Below are positions 45,916 to 56,799 of a DNA stretch of 64,000 nt, piece by piece (position 1 is the stretch's first letter; the number at the start of each line of letters is the position of its first letter). This DNA is from Thinopyrum elongatum. Lineage: Eukaryota > Streptophyta > Magnoliopsida > Poales > Poaceae. Both the position numbers and the translations under genes were made by a program. Location: the NCBI GenBank assembly GCA_011799875.1, contig CM022299.1:333668409-333732408 (forward strand), written 5' to 3'. The notes beneath the pieces are model-generated. The model was not told the DNA's origin. It searched no databases and saw nothing but the letters and a program-made list of their open reading frames with translations.

Positions 45916-47904
45916 AAACTCCATTTGGATACATGCAAGGCATGAGCGTTTTATGACTAATCCTTGATATTTCTCTTATGATGATGATCATATGTCTTGG
46001 ATCTATTCTTGCACCCTTGCATGTTATCTAACCCTTGTAGGTACTTGGATGAACCCAAATCTATGAGATTTCAAGTCACTCACATTTTGAGCAATATCTA
46101 CATCACCAAGTCCCTACTTTATGGATGTTGAATACAAGGAAGCATGAACTCACTCGACATATCCTTTGACAATTTCTATATATCAAATTTCATTTGGTAT
46201 CAAGTTTCATGATTGTCATTTTGGATACACAAGTGCTATTCCTTGCAAGACTAACCCATGTAGGAGGATGAACTCAAACTACTAGTGGTGCTCCCAACTC
46301 TTGATGAACTACATCAACCTTGAGCATCCAACACAAGTTCGACTACATGATCAACATCAACACCACAACCCAAGGTATGTTATTCCATCTTAGAGAAGCT
46401 TTACTCCAAGAAATGAGTCAAAGCAACTCAACAAGATGTGAATACATGAAAAAATGCTTTAAACGAAAAATGGTAACCCCATTTTGAGCTTAAATGATGA
46501 GTATGACCTACGATCAAGTGCTATCACTTGACTCCTCAGTCAATATACTCTAACATAAGTGACTTTGCCGCCGACCCCTTCTAGATGAAGTTCTCTAGTG
46601 TTCCTTTGCTCATTTACTTTGTGTTCTTGCATATGTCTTCATCTAGATTTCTTTTCTATTTTTATTCTGTGTCTAATTCATTGCAAATCTTTTAGTTAAT
46701 TCCTTGCAAATCCTTGTGAGATTTCTTTTGCCAAGTGAGCTGATTTGACAGAATTTTTACTCTGTGTTGAACTCGGTCCCTCCGATCAAAACCTATCGGT
46801 CTGGCCGAAGCACAAGGTCTCCTTGTGAATAGTTCATCGGTACAACCGACATGGACTAAATCAGTCGCACCGATCAGGACCTTCTGTGACTCTGTCCACT
46901 CGGCGTCACCGACGAAAAAATCGGCGTCACCGGTTTCAACTCTGAGAAAATGTTTTGCCATTTTTACTACCTATCTTTTTCAGCTCCATTCAATGATTCT
47001 TTTCTCTACAAGCATCATGGATTACCTACTACTTTGTAGTGTCTCTCAAGGACCACACCTACTTGACTCATGTTCCAGAAGTGCCCTTCTTGGAAATTGA
47101 TGTCAAAGGGGGAGAGAGAGCACATCAAAGCTTATCACATGAGCATACCTAAGCTCTTCCAGATGCTAGTAAAACAAAGAGGAGAGAAGTCACATGTCCT
47201 TTAGAGGGGAAAGTCATGTCAATATGTTTGATCTTAGTTATTGCTATTGAATATTTTTGTTGCTCTGACTGTGGTCAATATTACCCTTTCTTGCTCTGAT
47301 TATCTATCACCCTACCTTCTCCCATTATCCAATATCAAATTCAGGGGGGGGGGAAAGTCCATATCTAAGGGAAGAAAATCTTTGAAATTCATTGCATATC
47401 TTTAAAATCTTTGGGGACATGTCAGTATCTAAAAGGAGTACCTAGTACTCACCCATTACATGTCATCCCAGTCTTGGTACTCTTGTGGTTTCTTGAAATT
47501 GCTTTACCTAGAGTGTTCTTGTGTTATCTAACCCTGTTTTCTCAAGTCCACTCCTTCTAAAGCCAGCCCAAGACCACAAGGTAAGTATATGCATCACACT
47601 CATGTGCATGATGATCTCTTGCTGATGTACATATTGTTTGCAAGAAGGATTCATGAACATGGAGGTACACTTCCTATACACATCATTTGCTCTGATGCAT
47701 ATAGCCAAGATGCATGTAACTCATTGCTTGCTCTGTCATGCTTATGCATTCACATGTTCTCATATTCCAACTTCACGTGATTGCATACATGTAGGGGGAG
47801 CCTATGCTTGTCACATGTCTCTCCAAACCTTTACTTCTTACCTTGTATATCTTTAATCTAAAGCTTTGATGTATGTTGTCATCAATTACCAAAAAGGGGG
47901 AGAT
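45916..47904 (+). other. Copia 3' non-coding region and polypurine tract (copy B)
   Basis: No coding signal. Imperfect TCGGT-n-ACCGA palindromes are at about 46784-46937, a poly-G run near 47344, and the polypurine tract AAAAAGGGGGAGA at 47892-47904 directly before the LTR. Confidence 0.82.
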
Positions 47905-49495
47905 TGAAAGCACAAGTGCTCCCTGGGTGATTTTGGTAATTAATGTCAACATATCTCTTGTTGGACTGATACGTCTACCTAGTGTATTTCAGATGAGTTC
48001 AATAATGGCATGGCAAGGACAAGAGGATGTGGAACCCCTTCAAAATGCTAAGGACACCTATTGGCAAAAGCTCAAGACTCTTCATTTATATTTTAGTGAT
48101 CCAAGATCACATTGAGTCCATAGGAAAGCCAATACTATTAAAAGGGGGATGAGGTGTTGCTTAATGGTCTACTTGCTCAAAATGCTTAGTGATATTGCTC
48201 CAAAGCCCTCAACCACTTTCTCATTCCAAATTTGTCCAAAACTCAAAGTCAAACTCGGCCCCACCAAAATGGTCTATCCGGTGCCACTGAGTTCATTTGA
48301 CATAGCCACTGCCAGAAACCCTAACTCCTCGGTCACACTGATACAGATCTCGGTCTCACCGAGATGGCCCTGCAAACTCTCTGTTGCCTGTTGCAATTAT
48401 TTCGGTCTCACCATGTGCAATCGGTCTCACCGAGTTTGCTTGACCAACTCTCTGTTTGCTCTTTGCTGAAATCGGTCTCACCGAGTTCAAGCAATCGGCT
48501 TCACCGAGATGAGGTTTTTCCCTAGCCCTAGCACAACTATTCCATCGAGTTGTTCCAGTCGGTCCCACCGAGATTCCTAACGTTCACATTTTGAACTAAA
48601 TCGGTCTCACCGAGTTCTTCCATTCGGTCTGACTGAGTTGGGTCAAATGTGTGTAACAGTTGGATTTTGTGTGGAGGCTATATATATCCCTCCACCCCCT
48701 TGTCCATATGTGAGAGAGCCATCAGAACGTGCCTACACTTCTAGCCTACATTTTCTGAGAGAGAACCACCTACTCATGTGTTGAGATCAAGACATTCCAA
48801 TCCAACCACAAGAATCTTGATTTCTAGCCTTCCCAAGTTGCTTTCCACTCAAATCATCTTTCCACCATATCCAAATCTGTGAGAGAGAGTTGAGTGTTGG
48901 GGAGACTATCATTTGAAGCACAAGAGCAAGGAGTTCATCATCAACACAACATCTATTACCTTTTGGAGAGTGGTGTCTCCTAGATTGGTTAGGTGTCGCT
49001 TGGGAGCATCCGACAAGATTGTGGAGTTGAACCAAGAAGTTTGTAAGGGCAAGAAGATCGCCTACTTCATGAAGATCTACCCAAGTGAGGCAAGTCCTTC
49101 GTGGGCCATGGCCATTGTGGGATAGACAAGGTTGCTTCTTCGTGGACCCTTCATGGGTGGAGCCCTCCATGGACTCGCGCAACCGTTACCCTTCGTGGGT
49201 GGAAGTCTCCATCATCGTGGATGTACGATAGCACCACCTATCGGAACCACGCCAAAAATCTCCGTGTCTTCATTGCGTTTGCACACTCCAATCCCATCCC
49301 TTTACTTTCTTGCAATTAGCATGCTTTACTCTTTTCTCTGCTCATACTCTTGCCATGCTTGCTTGAAATGTATTGTGAATGCTTAAACTTGTGCTAAAAC
49401 TCCACCTCAACTTGAAGAACTTAAAAATTGCCACTTTTACTTGTTGAGGGTCTAATCACCCCCCTCCCTCTAGACCCCTCTTCTCAATCCTTTCA
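47905..49495 (+). repeat. Copia 3' LTR (copy B)
   Basis: 1591 bp, TGAAAG to CTTTCA. Eight imperfect copies of CTCGGTCTCACCGAG lie at 48349-48640, followed by a TATA box (CTATATATATCC) at 48678-48689 and a transcribed leader-like stretch. Differs from copy A at a handful of positions. Confidence 0.93.
48349..48640. promoter_or_regulatory. Cluster of CGGT-ACCG palindromes upstream of the Copia TATA box
   Basis: Eight imperfect palindromes, each about 15 bases (consensus TCGGTCTCACCGAG), spaced 20-50 bases apart, ending about 40 bases before the TATA box. Position and palindromic form suggest binding sites for a dimeric factor; similar palindromes are reported for Sirevirus LTRs. Also present at 8530-8821. 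Confidence 0.7.
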
Positions 49496-49701
49496 GATCT
49501 GTTAAACCGCATTTTTTCAAGTGTGTCCTCATAAATAAGGTTCAGGCCGCTGCCTGCGTCCATCAGTACTTTAGTTAGCCTAAAGCCATCGATTATCGGG
49601 TGAAGAACTAGTGCGGCGGCCGCGTGGGTGGGGCAGGACCTTGGCTCGTCCTTCTGATCGAAGGTGATAGGTGTTTCCTCCCATGGCTGTGCGGCCGTCA
49701 C
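49496..49701 (-). pseudogene. Tat-2 aspartic protease fragment (copy B)
   Basis: N-terminal half of the protease with HPIIDGFRLTKVLMDAGSGL and NLIYEDTLEK, cut by the Copia LTR. One or two residues differ from copy A (for example Asn to Ser near the end). Confidence 0.85.
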
Positions 49702-50040
49702 CTGGTAGACCTGGCTGAGCTCTCGAAGAGCCCTTTTCCATTGATTGTTTGAAGAGAACGTCTCGTAGACTGTCAGAACGTTGTTGTCATGAGGTGGCGT
49801 TGCTGATCATCTGTCAGGGGGTGTGAGACCAAGGATATTTTTGCCACTTTTGGCCACCTGCCTCACCACCCAACAAGCTCGACGCCTGTGAGTCAGATTT
49901 GCATTAAGTAGGGCCGAGTGTATAGGGCATTGTTTATCCAGCAACTCATCCAGGACCGTTCTGGGTCTGTTTTTCTTTTCGGCGGGCTCGTGTTCGGGTG
50001 ATCGTCGCGCATATGCTCGTTTTGCTTGGGCTTTTCTCGG

Positions 50041-51168
50041 CTATTCGGCAGGGACTGACTCCATGCGCATTTGCTGTGACTTCCAAGTGCTTTCCATGGC
50101 GCAATATTTGCGTACCATGTCTGATAGTTCGACGAAGCTTTGCACGCGGCGACGGGCGAGGGCGTTTAGGATTCCTTCATCCCGACAGTTGAACCGAAAA
50201 GCTTCAACTATTTCTTCGTCACGGTAGTCCGCCATCTTGTTTTTGACCAAGAGAAATCTAGCCCAGTAATGATGGACCGTTTCTTTGGGCTGCTGCTTGA
50301 TGTGCATCAGGTCCCATACATCCGGACTTCCCACGTCCGGGGAATATTCGGTGTGGGAGGTGGGTGGGAATTTTTTTAGCATTCCCGTCTGTCGTGAGTC
50401 TGGAGCATCAGCAGCGGCGAACCGTGCTTGGGCTGTGTCCGGATCTGGTCGCAGAGTGTTCGGGTGTACGCCCGTATGTGGCTGGGCCGACTCGAGGTCG
50501 GATCCCGTATCATAGGCTGAGTCCGAGCTCTTCTCTTGACGGGTATCCGTCTCCGGGCTAGAGATCCGGGTATATATTGTTTTCAACTTCGGAGATAGTG
50601 ATCCCTCCACCGTTTCTTCGATGGTAGCGATGAGGTGTGTGACCGGAGGGGTGTGGATCTCCTTGTTGTCAGGTTTAAGCCTGATCTGGTTATAGGCCAT
50701 AGGCCTGCTGATGGAGATTCCCATGGCGAGGAATTGATCCAGCAGGTCGTCTACCGAAGAGGTACCCGTCGGGGCCATGCATTCTGGGTATTCGGTGGTA
50801 CATTCTTCGGATGTTTCGACGAGATCCGATTTTAAGGAAAAATCCCGGATAGTGTTTGCTCCATTCGTGCCCGCCGAATCCGAGGTCAAGGCATCGGGCT
50901 CGGCTGGTTTTTCCGTAGGAATAGCGGATTCGACAGGAGCAGGGCTTTCTCGAGGCTCGGCGCTGGATTCTAAATTCCGACGGCTGGCTTCGTGATAGGG
51001 GGTGAGGTTCTCAACTTGGTCCAGACGACCAGTGAGGTCAGCGCATAATGTGATGCTGCCGAACATGAAGATCTGGCCGGGGACGAAGATGTCCCTGGCG
51101 CGAGCAGGGCTTACAATGAATGGTTGGGCCGTCGATCCTTTGGCGATCCGCAGCGGAACTCTCAATGA
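50041..51168 (-). pseudogene. gag: Tat-2 gag-like frame (copy B)
   Basis: Open minus frame matching 10183-11349, with the same acidic, Ser/Thr/Pro-rich middle and the gag end HYWARFLLVKNKMADYRDEE and NALARRRVQSFVELSDMVRK. It stops about 13 codons earlier than copy A through a nonsense change (stop at 50041), so decay went on after the duplication. The true start is not determined. Confidence 0.75.
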
Positions 51169-51177
51169 AAGCACCAA

Positions 51178-51651
51178 TGTCGGTGTCAAAACCGGCGGGT
51201 CTCAGGTAGGTGGTCCCGAGCTGTGGATCTAGGATCAATGGGGAATAAAGGACGAAAAACACGGTGTTTACCCAAGTTCGGGCCCTCTCTAGGAGGTAAA
51301 ACCCTACATCTTCCTTGATTGTATTGATGTGTATGGTATGGTTACAGAGTCGATCTACCTCGAGATCAGGCGAGCTAAACCCTAGGTTGATGGGGTATTG
51401 GATGTTGCTCTAACCCTAAAGACTAAAGCCCTCCGGTTTATATAGACACCAGCAGGGTTAGGGTTACACACGGTTGGTTACAATAAAGGGAAGATCACGC
51501 TAAATCTTGACTTGGAGGGCACACCACGGCTCCGAAGATCTTCTATCCAGTCATAGGTCCACGCCCTAGCTTGGCTCTATAGTAGCCCATCAGTCCGGCC
51601 CATAAGCAATGGGCCGGCTGCCCGAGGACCCCTTAATCCAGAACTCCTTCA
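51178..51651 (-). repeat. Tat-2 5' LTR (copy B)
   Basis: 474 bp, TGTCGGTGTC to ACTCCTTCA, TATA box on the minus strand at 51437-51444. It has the same length as in copy A. Confidence 0.9.
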
Positions 51652-52191
51652 ATAGGTCGTGTGGGGAACTACTCACATATCATCGGAGGTGCAGCAAGGT
51701 TGACGTAGAAGCCCTCCGTGATCGATTCACCCTCCAGCAGAGTACCGGTGGAGGCCTCCAGATGGGACAGAGAAAGAACAGAGGCTTGCTGCAGCGGAAT
51801 AATTGTTTCGGGTCTCGTGCTGTTTTTTTTGCAATGTTTGGGAATTTATAGTGCTGAAATTAGGGCAGAAGGAGCCACGAGGGGCCCACAAGACATCAGG
51901 GCGCGCCCTGTTGTCTTGCCGTCTCCTCGTTTGGCTTCTGTTCCTCCCCCAAAGCTTCTAGGATCCCTCCTGGTCCAGAAAAAATCATCAAAAAATTTCG
52001 TCGTGTTTGGACTCTGTCTGGTTGGGATTTTCTGTAAAACCAAAAACATGCAGAAAACAACAACTGGACTAGGCACTGGGTTAATAAGTTAGTTCCCAAA
52101 AATGATATAAAATTGCATATAAAGCATACAAGATTGATAATATAATAGCATGAAACAATAAAAAAATTACAGATACGCCGGATACGTATCA
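51652..52191 (-). mobile_element. Sabrina-1 LTR fragment (copy B)
   Basis: Truncated minus-strand Sabrina-like LTR between Tat-2 and Tat-3, as at 11833-12371, one base longer because of a T run. The right end is at GTATCA (52191), next to GGGAT of Tat-3. Confidence 0.85.
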
Positions 52192-52970
52192 GGGATGTTT
52201 TGGGCAGGCCTTATTAACGTCCTTGAAGTCCACGTAGAGGTGCCATGATTTGTCCTTCTTTGGTACCATGACTAAATTGGCCAGCAATTCAGGGTGTTTT
52301 ATTTCGCTAATGAATCCGACTTCTAATAGCTTGGCAAGCACTTCTCCCATTGCTTATCTTTTTAGTTCTGAGAACCGACAGAACGCCTATTTAACATGTT
52401 TAAAACCCTCGATTATATTGAGGTTGTGCTCTGCAATGTTTCTTGGGGTTCCTGGCATGTCTGATGGGTGCCAGGCGAAGATGTCACAGTTTTTCTAAAG
52501 AAAGGCGCTTAGTGCTGCGTCAAGTGACAGGTCCAATCATGCCCCGATGGAGGCCGTTTTAGAAGGGTCCTCGGGATGCACCTGAAATTTAACTATCTCA
52601 TCGACTGGTTTAAATGACGTAGATTTAGGCCTCTTGTCAAGGATGATGTTGTCCGTATCCATGGTTGCACGCAGTGTTGTGAATTCTTCGGCCGCAAGGG
52701 CCTCGGCCTCGTCCTTTAGGGCGAGTGTTGCATTTTATTCTCAACTTTGAGCGATCTTTCTACGTTGCTGGAAACTGTGATCACTCCATTTGGAACCAGC
52801 ATCTTCAGCTTCATATATGCATAGTGGGGGACGGCGTGAAACCTAGAAAACACGTCTCGTCCGAGTAGAGCATGATAACCACTTCATAAGGGTACGGTGT
52901 GGAAGATTAACTAATCAACCCAGTAGTTATTGGGTGTCCCAAATACCACGTCTAGCATGACCCTACCACT
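52192..52970 (-). pseudogene. pol: Tat-3 pol fragment (copy B)
   Basis: Same as 12372-13150: protease end and RT start of a Tat-type element with several stops, cut by Sabrina-2 at 52971 after the CCACT target site (52966-52970). Confidence 0.82.
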
Positions 52971-54489
52971 TGATACGTCTCCAACGTATCCATAATTTTT
53001 TATTGTTCCATGCTATTATATTATCAATCTTGGATGTTTGTTATACATTTACAAGCAACTTTATATCATTTTTTGGGACTAACCTATTAACTTAGTGCCC
53101 AGTGCTAGTTGCTATTTTTTGCTTGTTTTTTAATTTGCAGAATATCAGTACCAAACAAAGCCCAAATGCCAGGAAACTTTTTGGAGATTTTTTTCTGGCA
53201 ATAAGAGACCCTGGAAGCTTCTGGAGGCCACGAGAAGATGGAGGAGTGGCCCACCAAGCACCAGGGCGCGCCATGGGCCTCTGGCGTGCCCTGGTGGGTA
53301 CTGGGGCCCATGAGCCTCGTTTTGACCTACCTCCGCCTCTATAAATACTCTAAAATCCCAAAACCTATGGGGGATTCCACGAAATACTTTTTCCGCCGCC
53401 GCAAGTTTTAAAACCACGAGATCCAATCTAGAGGCCTTTTGCGTCACTCTGCCAGAGGGGGAAATGATCACGGAGGGGTTCTTCATCATCCTTGTTGCCC
53501 CTCCGATGATGCGTGAGTAGTTAACCACGAACCTATGGGTCCATATTTAGTATCTAGATGGCTTCTTCTATCTTTTTGATCTTCAATACAATGTTGTCCT
53601 CGGTGTTCTTGGAGATCTATTTGATGTAATGACTTTTTCTGGTGTGTTTGTTGGGATCCGATGAATATTGAGTTTATGATCAGATCTATCCATGAATATT
53701 ATTTGAGTTTTCTCTGAACTCTTTTATACATGATTATTATAGCCTCGTATTTCTTCTCTGATCTATTGGTTTGGTTTGGCCAACTAGATTGATTTTTCTT
53801 GCCATGGGAAGAGGTGCTTTGTGATGGGTTCGATCTTGCGGTGCTCAATGTCAGTGACAGAAAGAGAGATGACATGCATGTATCATTGCTATTAAGGGTA
53901 ACAAGATGGGATTTATTTCATCCGTGAGTTTATCTTGTCTACATCATATCATCTTGCTTAAGGCATTACTCCGTTCTTTCATGAACTTAATACAGTAGAT
54001 GCATGCTGGATAGCGGTCGATGTGTGGATTAATAGTAGTAGATGCAGAATCGTTTCAATTTACTTGTCTCGGACGTGATGCCTATATACATGATCATTGC
54101 CTTGGATATCATCATAATTATTTGCTTTTCTGTCAATTGCCCAACAGTAATTTGTGTACCCACCGTATGCTATTTTCTCGAGAGAAGCCTCTAGTGAAAA
54201 TTATGGCCCCCGGGTCTATTTTCTATCATATATTAAAAACAAAATACCTTGCTGCAATTTTATTTTATTTATTTTATTTTGTATTTTTGTCAAATCTATC
54301 TATCAAAAACTATATCTTTTAATCTTGCTCGTAACCGTTGAGGGATTGATAACCCCTCTACGCGTTGGGTTGCAAGTATTTGTTGTTTGTGTGTAGGTGT
54401 TGTTTACCTAGTGTTGCTTGGTTCTCCTACTGGATTGATAACCTTGGTTTCATAACTGAGGGAAATCCCAAGGCAGCTCACAAGTAGCA
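52971..54489 (+). repeat. Sabrina-2 5' LTR (copy B)
   Basis: 1519 bp, TGATACGTCTCCAACG to CACAAGTAGCA; TATA box at 53340-53347. By eye about five differences from the copy A LTR. Confidence 0.93.
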
Positions 54490-54709
54490 GGAAGAATTTC
54501 TGACGCCGTTGCGGGGGAGACATCATCAACATCTATCAAGTACCTACCCATAAACTCTCATCTCCTGGCATTTAGTTTATTTTCCATTTGCCTCTCGTTT
54601 TCATCTCCCCCACTTCTAAAACATTTTTACAAAAATACGAAAATATTTTTGTTTTGCCTTTTTCTTGTTTGCTTCCTTATTTGCTTGTTATCTTGTTTGT
54701 GTAGTCACA

Positions 54710-55636
54710 ATGTCTCAAGAAAATACAAAATTGTGTGATTTTTTCCAATACTAATAATAATGATTTTATTAGTACTTCTATTGCTCCTCCCACCGCTAGT
54801 GCGGAGTCTTATGATATTAATGCCGCTTTTTTGAATCTCGTTATGAAAGAACAATTTTCTGGTAGTCCTAGTGAGGATGCCGCGTCCCATCTAAACACTT
54901 TCATAGAATTGTGTGATATGCAAATGAAAAAGGATGTGGACAATGATATTGTGAAATTAAAATTATTCCCTTTCTCTTTGCATGATCGTGCAAAAAATTG
55001 GTTTCCATCTTTGCCACGAAATAGTATTGATTCTTGGGATAAGTGCAAAGATGCTTCTATTACTAAATATTTTCTCCCACGAAAATTGTTTCCCTTAGAA
55101 ATAAAATTCTGAATTTTAAGTAACTTGAGCATGAACATGTTGCCCAATCTTGGGAAAGGTTGAAATTGATGATAAGAAATTTCCCTACTCATGGTTTAAA
55201 TTTGTGGACGATCATACAAAATTTTTATGCGGGATTGAATTTTGTTTCTAGAAATCTTTTAGATTCTACCGTGGGTGGTACTTTTATGGAGATTAGTTTG
55301 GGGGAAGCTACTAAATTGCTTGATAATATTATAGCAAATTATTCACAATGGCATACTGAAAGAGCTCCTACTAGTAAAAAGGTGAATTCTATAGAAGAAA
55401 TTAGTAGTTTGAGTGATAAAGTTGATGCTCTTATGAAATTGGTTGCTAGTAAAAATGCTCCTATTAATCCTAATGATGTGCCTTTGTCCACTTTGATTGT
55501 GCAAAATAATGATCCCGTAGATGTGAATTTTGTATCGCGAAACAATTTTAATAGTAATGTTTATAGAGTTAATTTTAATCCTAGGCCGTTTCCTAGAAAT
55601 TCCTCTAATAATTATGGTAATTCCTATGGTAATTCT

Positions 55637-55688
<52 letters not shown>

Positions 55689-55981
55689 GGACGCCCTCTG
55701 ATCTTGAAAGTAATATTAAAGAATTTATCAATGCTCAAAAAGTTTTCAACACTACGATAGAAGAAAAATTGTGTAAACTTGATGATATGTCTAGAAGCAT
55801 CGATAGAATTATTCATGATGTGGAAAATCTTAAGACTAAAATTATTCCACCCAAGGTTGATATGAATGAATCAGTTAAATCTTTATATGTCTCTATGGAT
55901 GAAATTAAGAGAAGAACCGCTATGGTTAGAGCTAAAAGAGTATTTTTAGAAAAAAGTGATTCCTCCCGGTTTCTTTCATAG
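54710..55981 (+). pseudogene. gag: Sabrina-2 gag (copy B)
   Basis: Starts at ATG 54710 (MSQENTKLCD), but an extra T in a T run near 54743 shifts the frame compared with copy A. The gag core FSGSPSEDAASHLNTFIELC and FPFSLHDRAKNWFPSLP is followed by the shared frameshift at about 55110 and then by a 273-codon frame (55160-55981) with IIQNFYAGLNFVSRNLLDST, a 18-Asn tract encoded by AAT repeats, and a coiled-coil-like part (NAQKVFNTTIEEKLCKLDDM). A further frame change at about 55960 leads into the protease. No zinc knuckle is seen. Not translatable as one protein. Confidence 0.88.
55636..55690 (+). repeat. (AAT)n microsatellite coding for poly-Asn in gag
   Basis: About 18 AAT units, in frame with gag. 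In copy A this is inside the N gap, and such a repeat is a plausible reason why assembly failed there. Confidence 0.95.
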
Positions 55982-56790
55982 CAATGATGAAGAAATTAAA
56001 ATGATTGGTGTTTCTTCTATTGATTCCTTTCTTAGTAATGTTAAAATTGATGATAAGGGGATTGAAGAAGAGTCAATTTTAGTTATAAGGCGTCCCCATT
56101 ATTCGGAGGGTGAAAATCTTGATGAAAAAATTGCTAAAAGTGGGTTTGGCGAGGTAAAAACTTTAACTAGTGATGTGCCCACTCTCTTGGATTACAAAGA
56201 TTTTAATTATGATAGTTGCTCTTTGATTGAGTGTATTTCTTTGTTGCAATCCATGCTAAATTCACCCAATGCCTATGAACAAAACAAAGATTTTACTAAA
56301 CATATTGTAGAAGCGATGATGAGAGCTTTAGAAGAAAAGTTAGAAGTAGAGATTTCAATTCCTAGAAAATTATATGATGAATGGGAACCCACCATTAAAG
56401 TCAAGATTAAAAATTATGAATGCAATGCTTTATGTGATTTGGGTGCTAGTGTTTCCACAATTCTGAAATCTCTATGTGATGTGCTAGGTTTTACCAATAT
56501 GAATGAATGTTCTCTTAATTTGCACTTGGTGGATTCTACTATTAAAAAACCTTTGTGTAGAATTAATGATGTTCTTATTCTTGCAAATATGAACTATGTG
56601 CCCGCTGATTTTATTGTACTTGACATTGATTGCAATCTGTCTTGCCCCATCATTCTTGGTAGACCGTTTTTATGAACTATAGGTGCCGTTATTGATATGA
56701 AAGAAGGGAATGTTAAATTTCAGTTTCCGTTAAAGAAGGGTATGGACATTTACCTCGAACTAGAATTAAGCCACCATATGAGTCAATCAT
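55956..56790 (+). pseudogene. Sabrina-2 aspartic protease (copy B)
   Basis: 239-codon frame with ECNALCDLGASVSTILKSLC (retropepsin active site, DLGAS in place of DTGA/DSGA) and SCPIILGRPFL, then a TGA at 56673-56675. The same frame continues after the stop for about 35 codons (TIGAVIDMKEGNVKFQFPLK), the usual end of Athila-type proteases. No RT motif follows; the sequence becomes non-coding from about 56800. Confidence 0.88.
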
Positions 56791-56799
56791 GAGGGCCAC

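Larger units (their letters stand above)
45104..49495 (+). mobile_element. Sirevirus-like Copia, 3' half (copy B)
   Basis: Same structure as 5325-9676: RT tail and RNase H, about 2 kb non-coding with palindromes, polypurine tract (47892-47904) and 3' LTR (47905-49495). The left boundary is the Tat-1 LTR, which seems to have inserted in the reverse transcriptase end of this Copia; the missing 5' half is not found left of Tat-1. Confidence 0.9.
49496..51651 (-). mobile_element. Tat-2 Gypsy element, 5' part (copy B)
   Basis: Same as 9677-11832: protease start (49496-49701), gag (50041-51168) and 5' LTR (51178-51651, 474 bp). Cut by the Copia LTR on the left and flanked by Sabrina-1 on the right. 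Differences from copy A are few substitutions. Confidence 0.9.
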
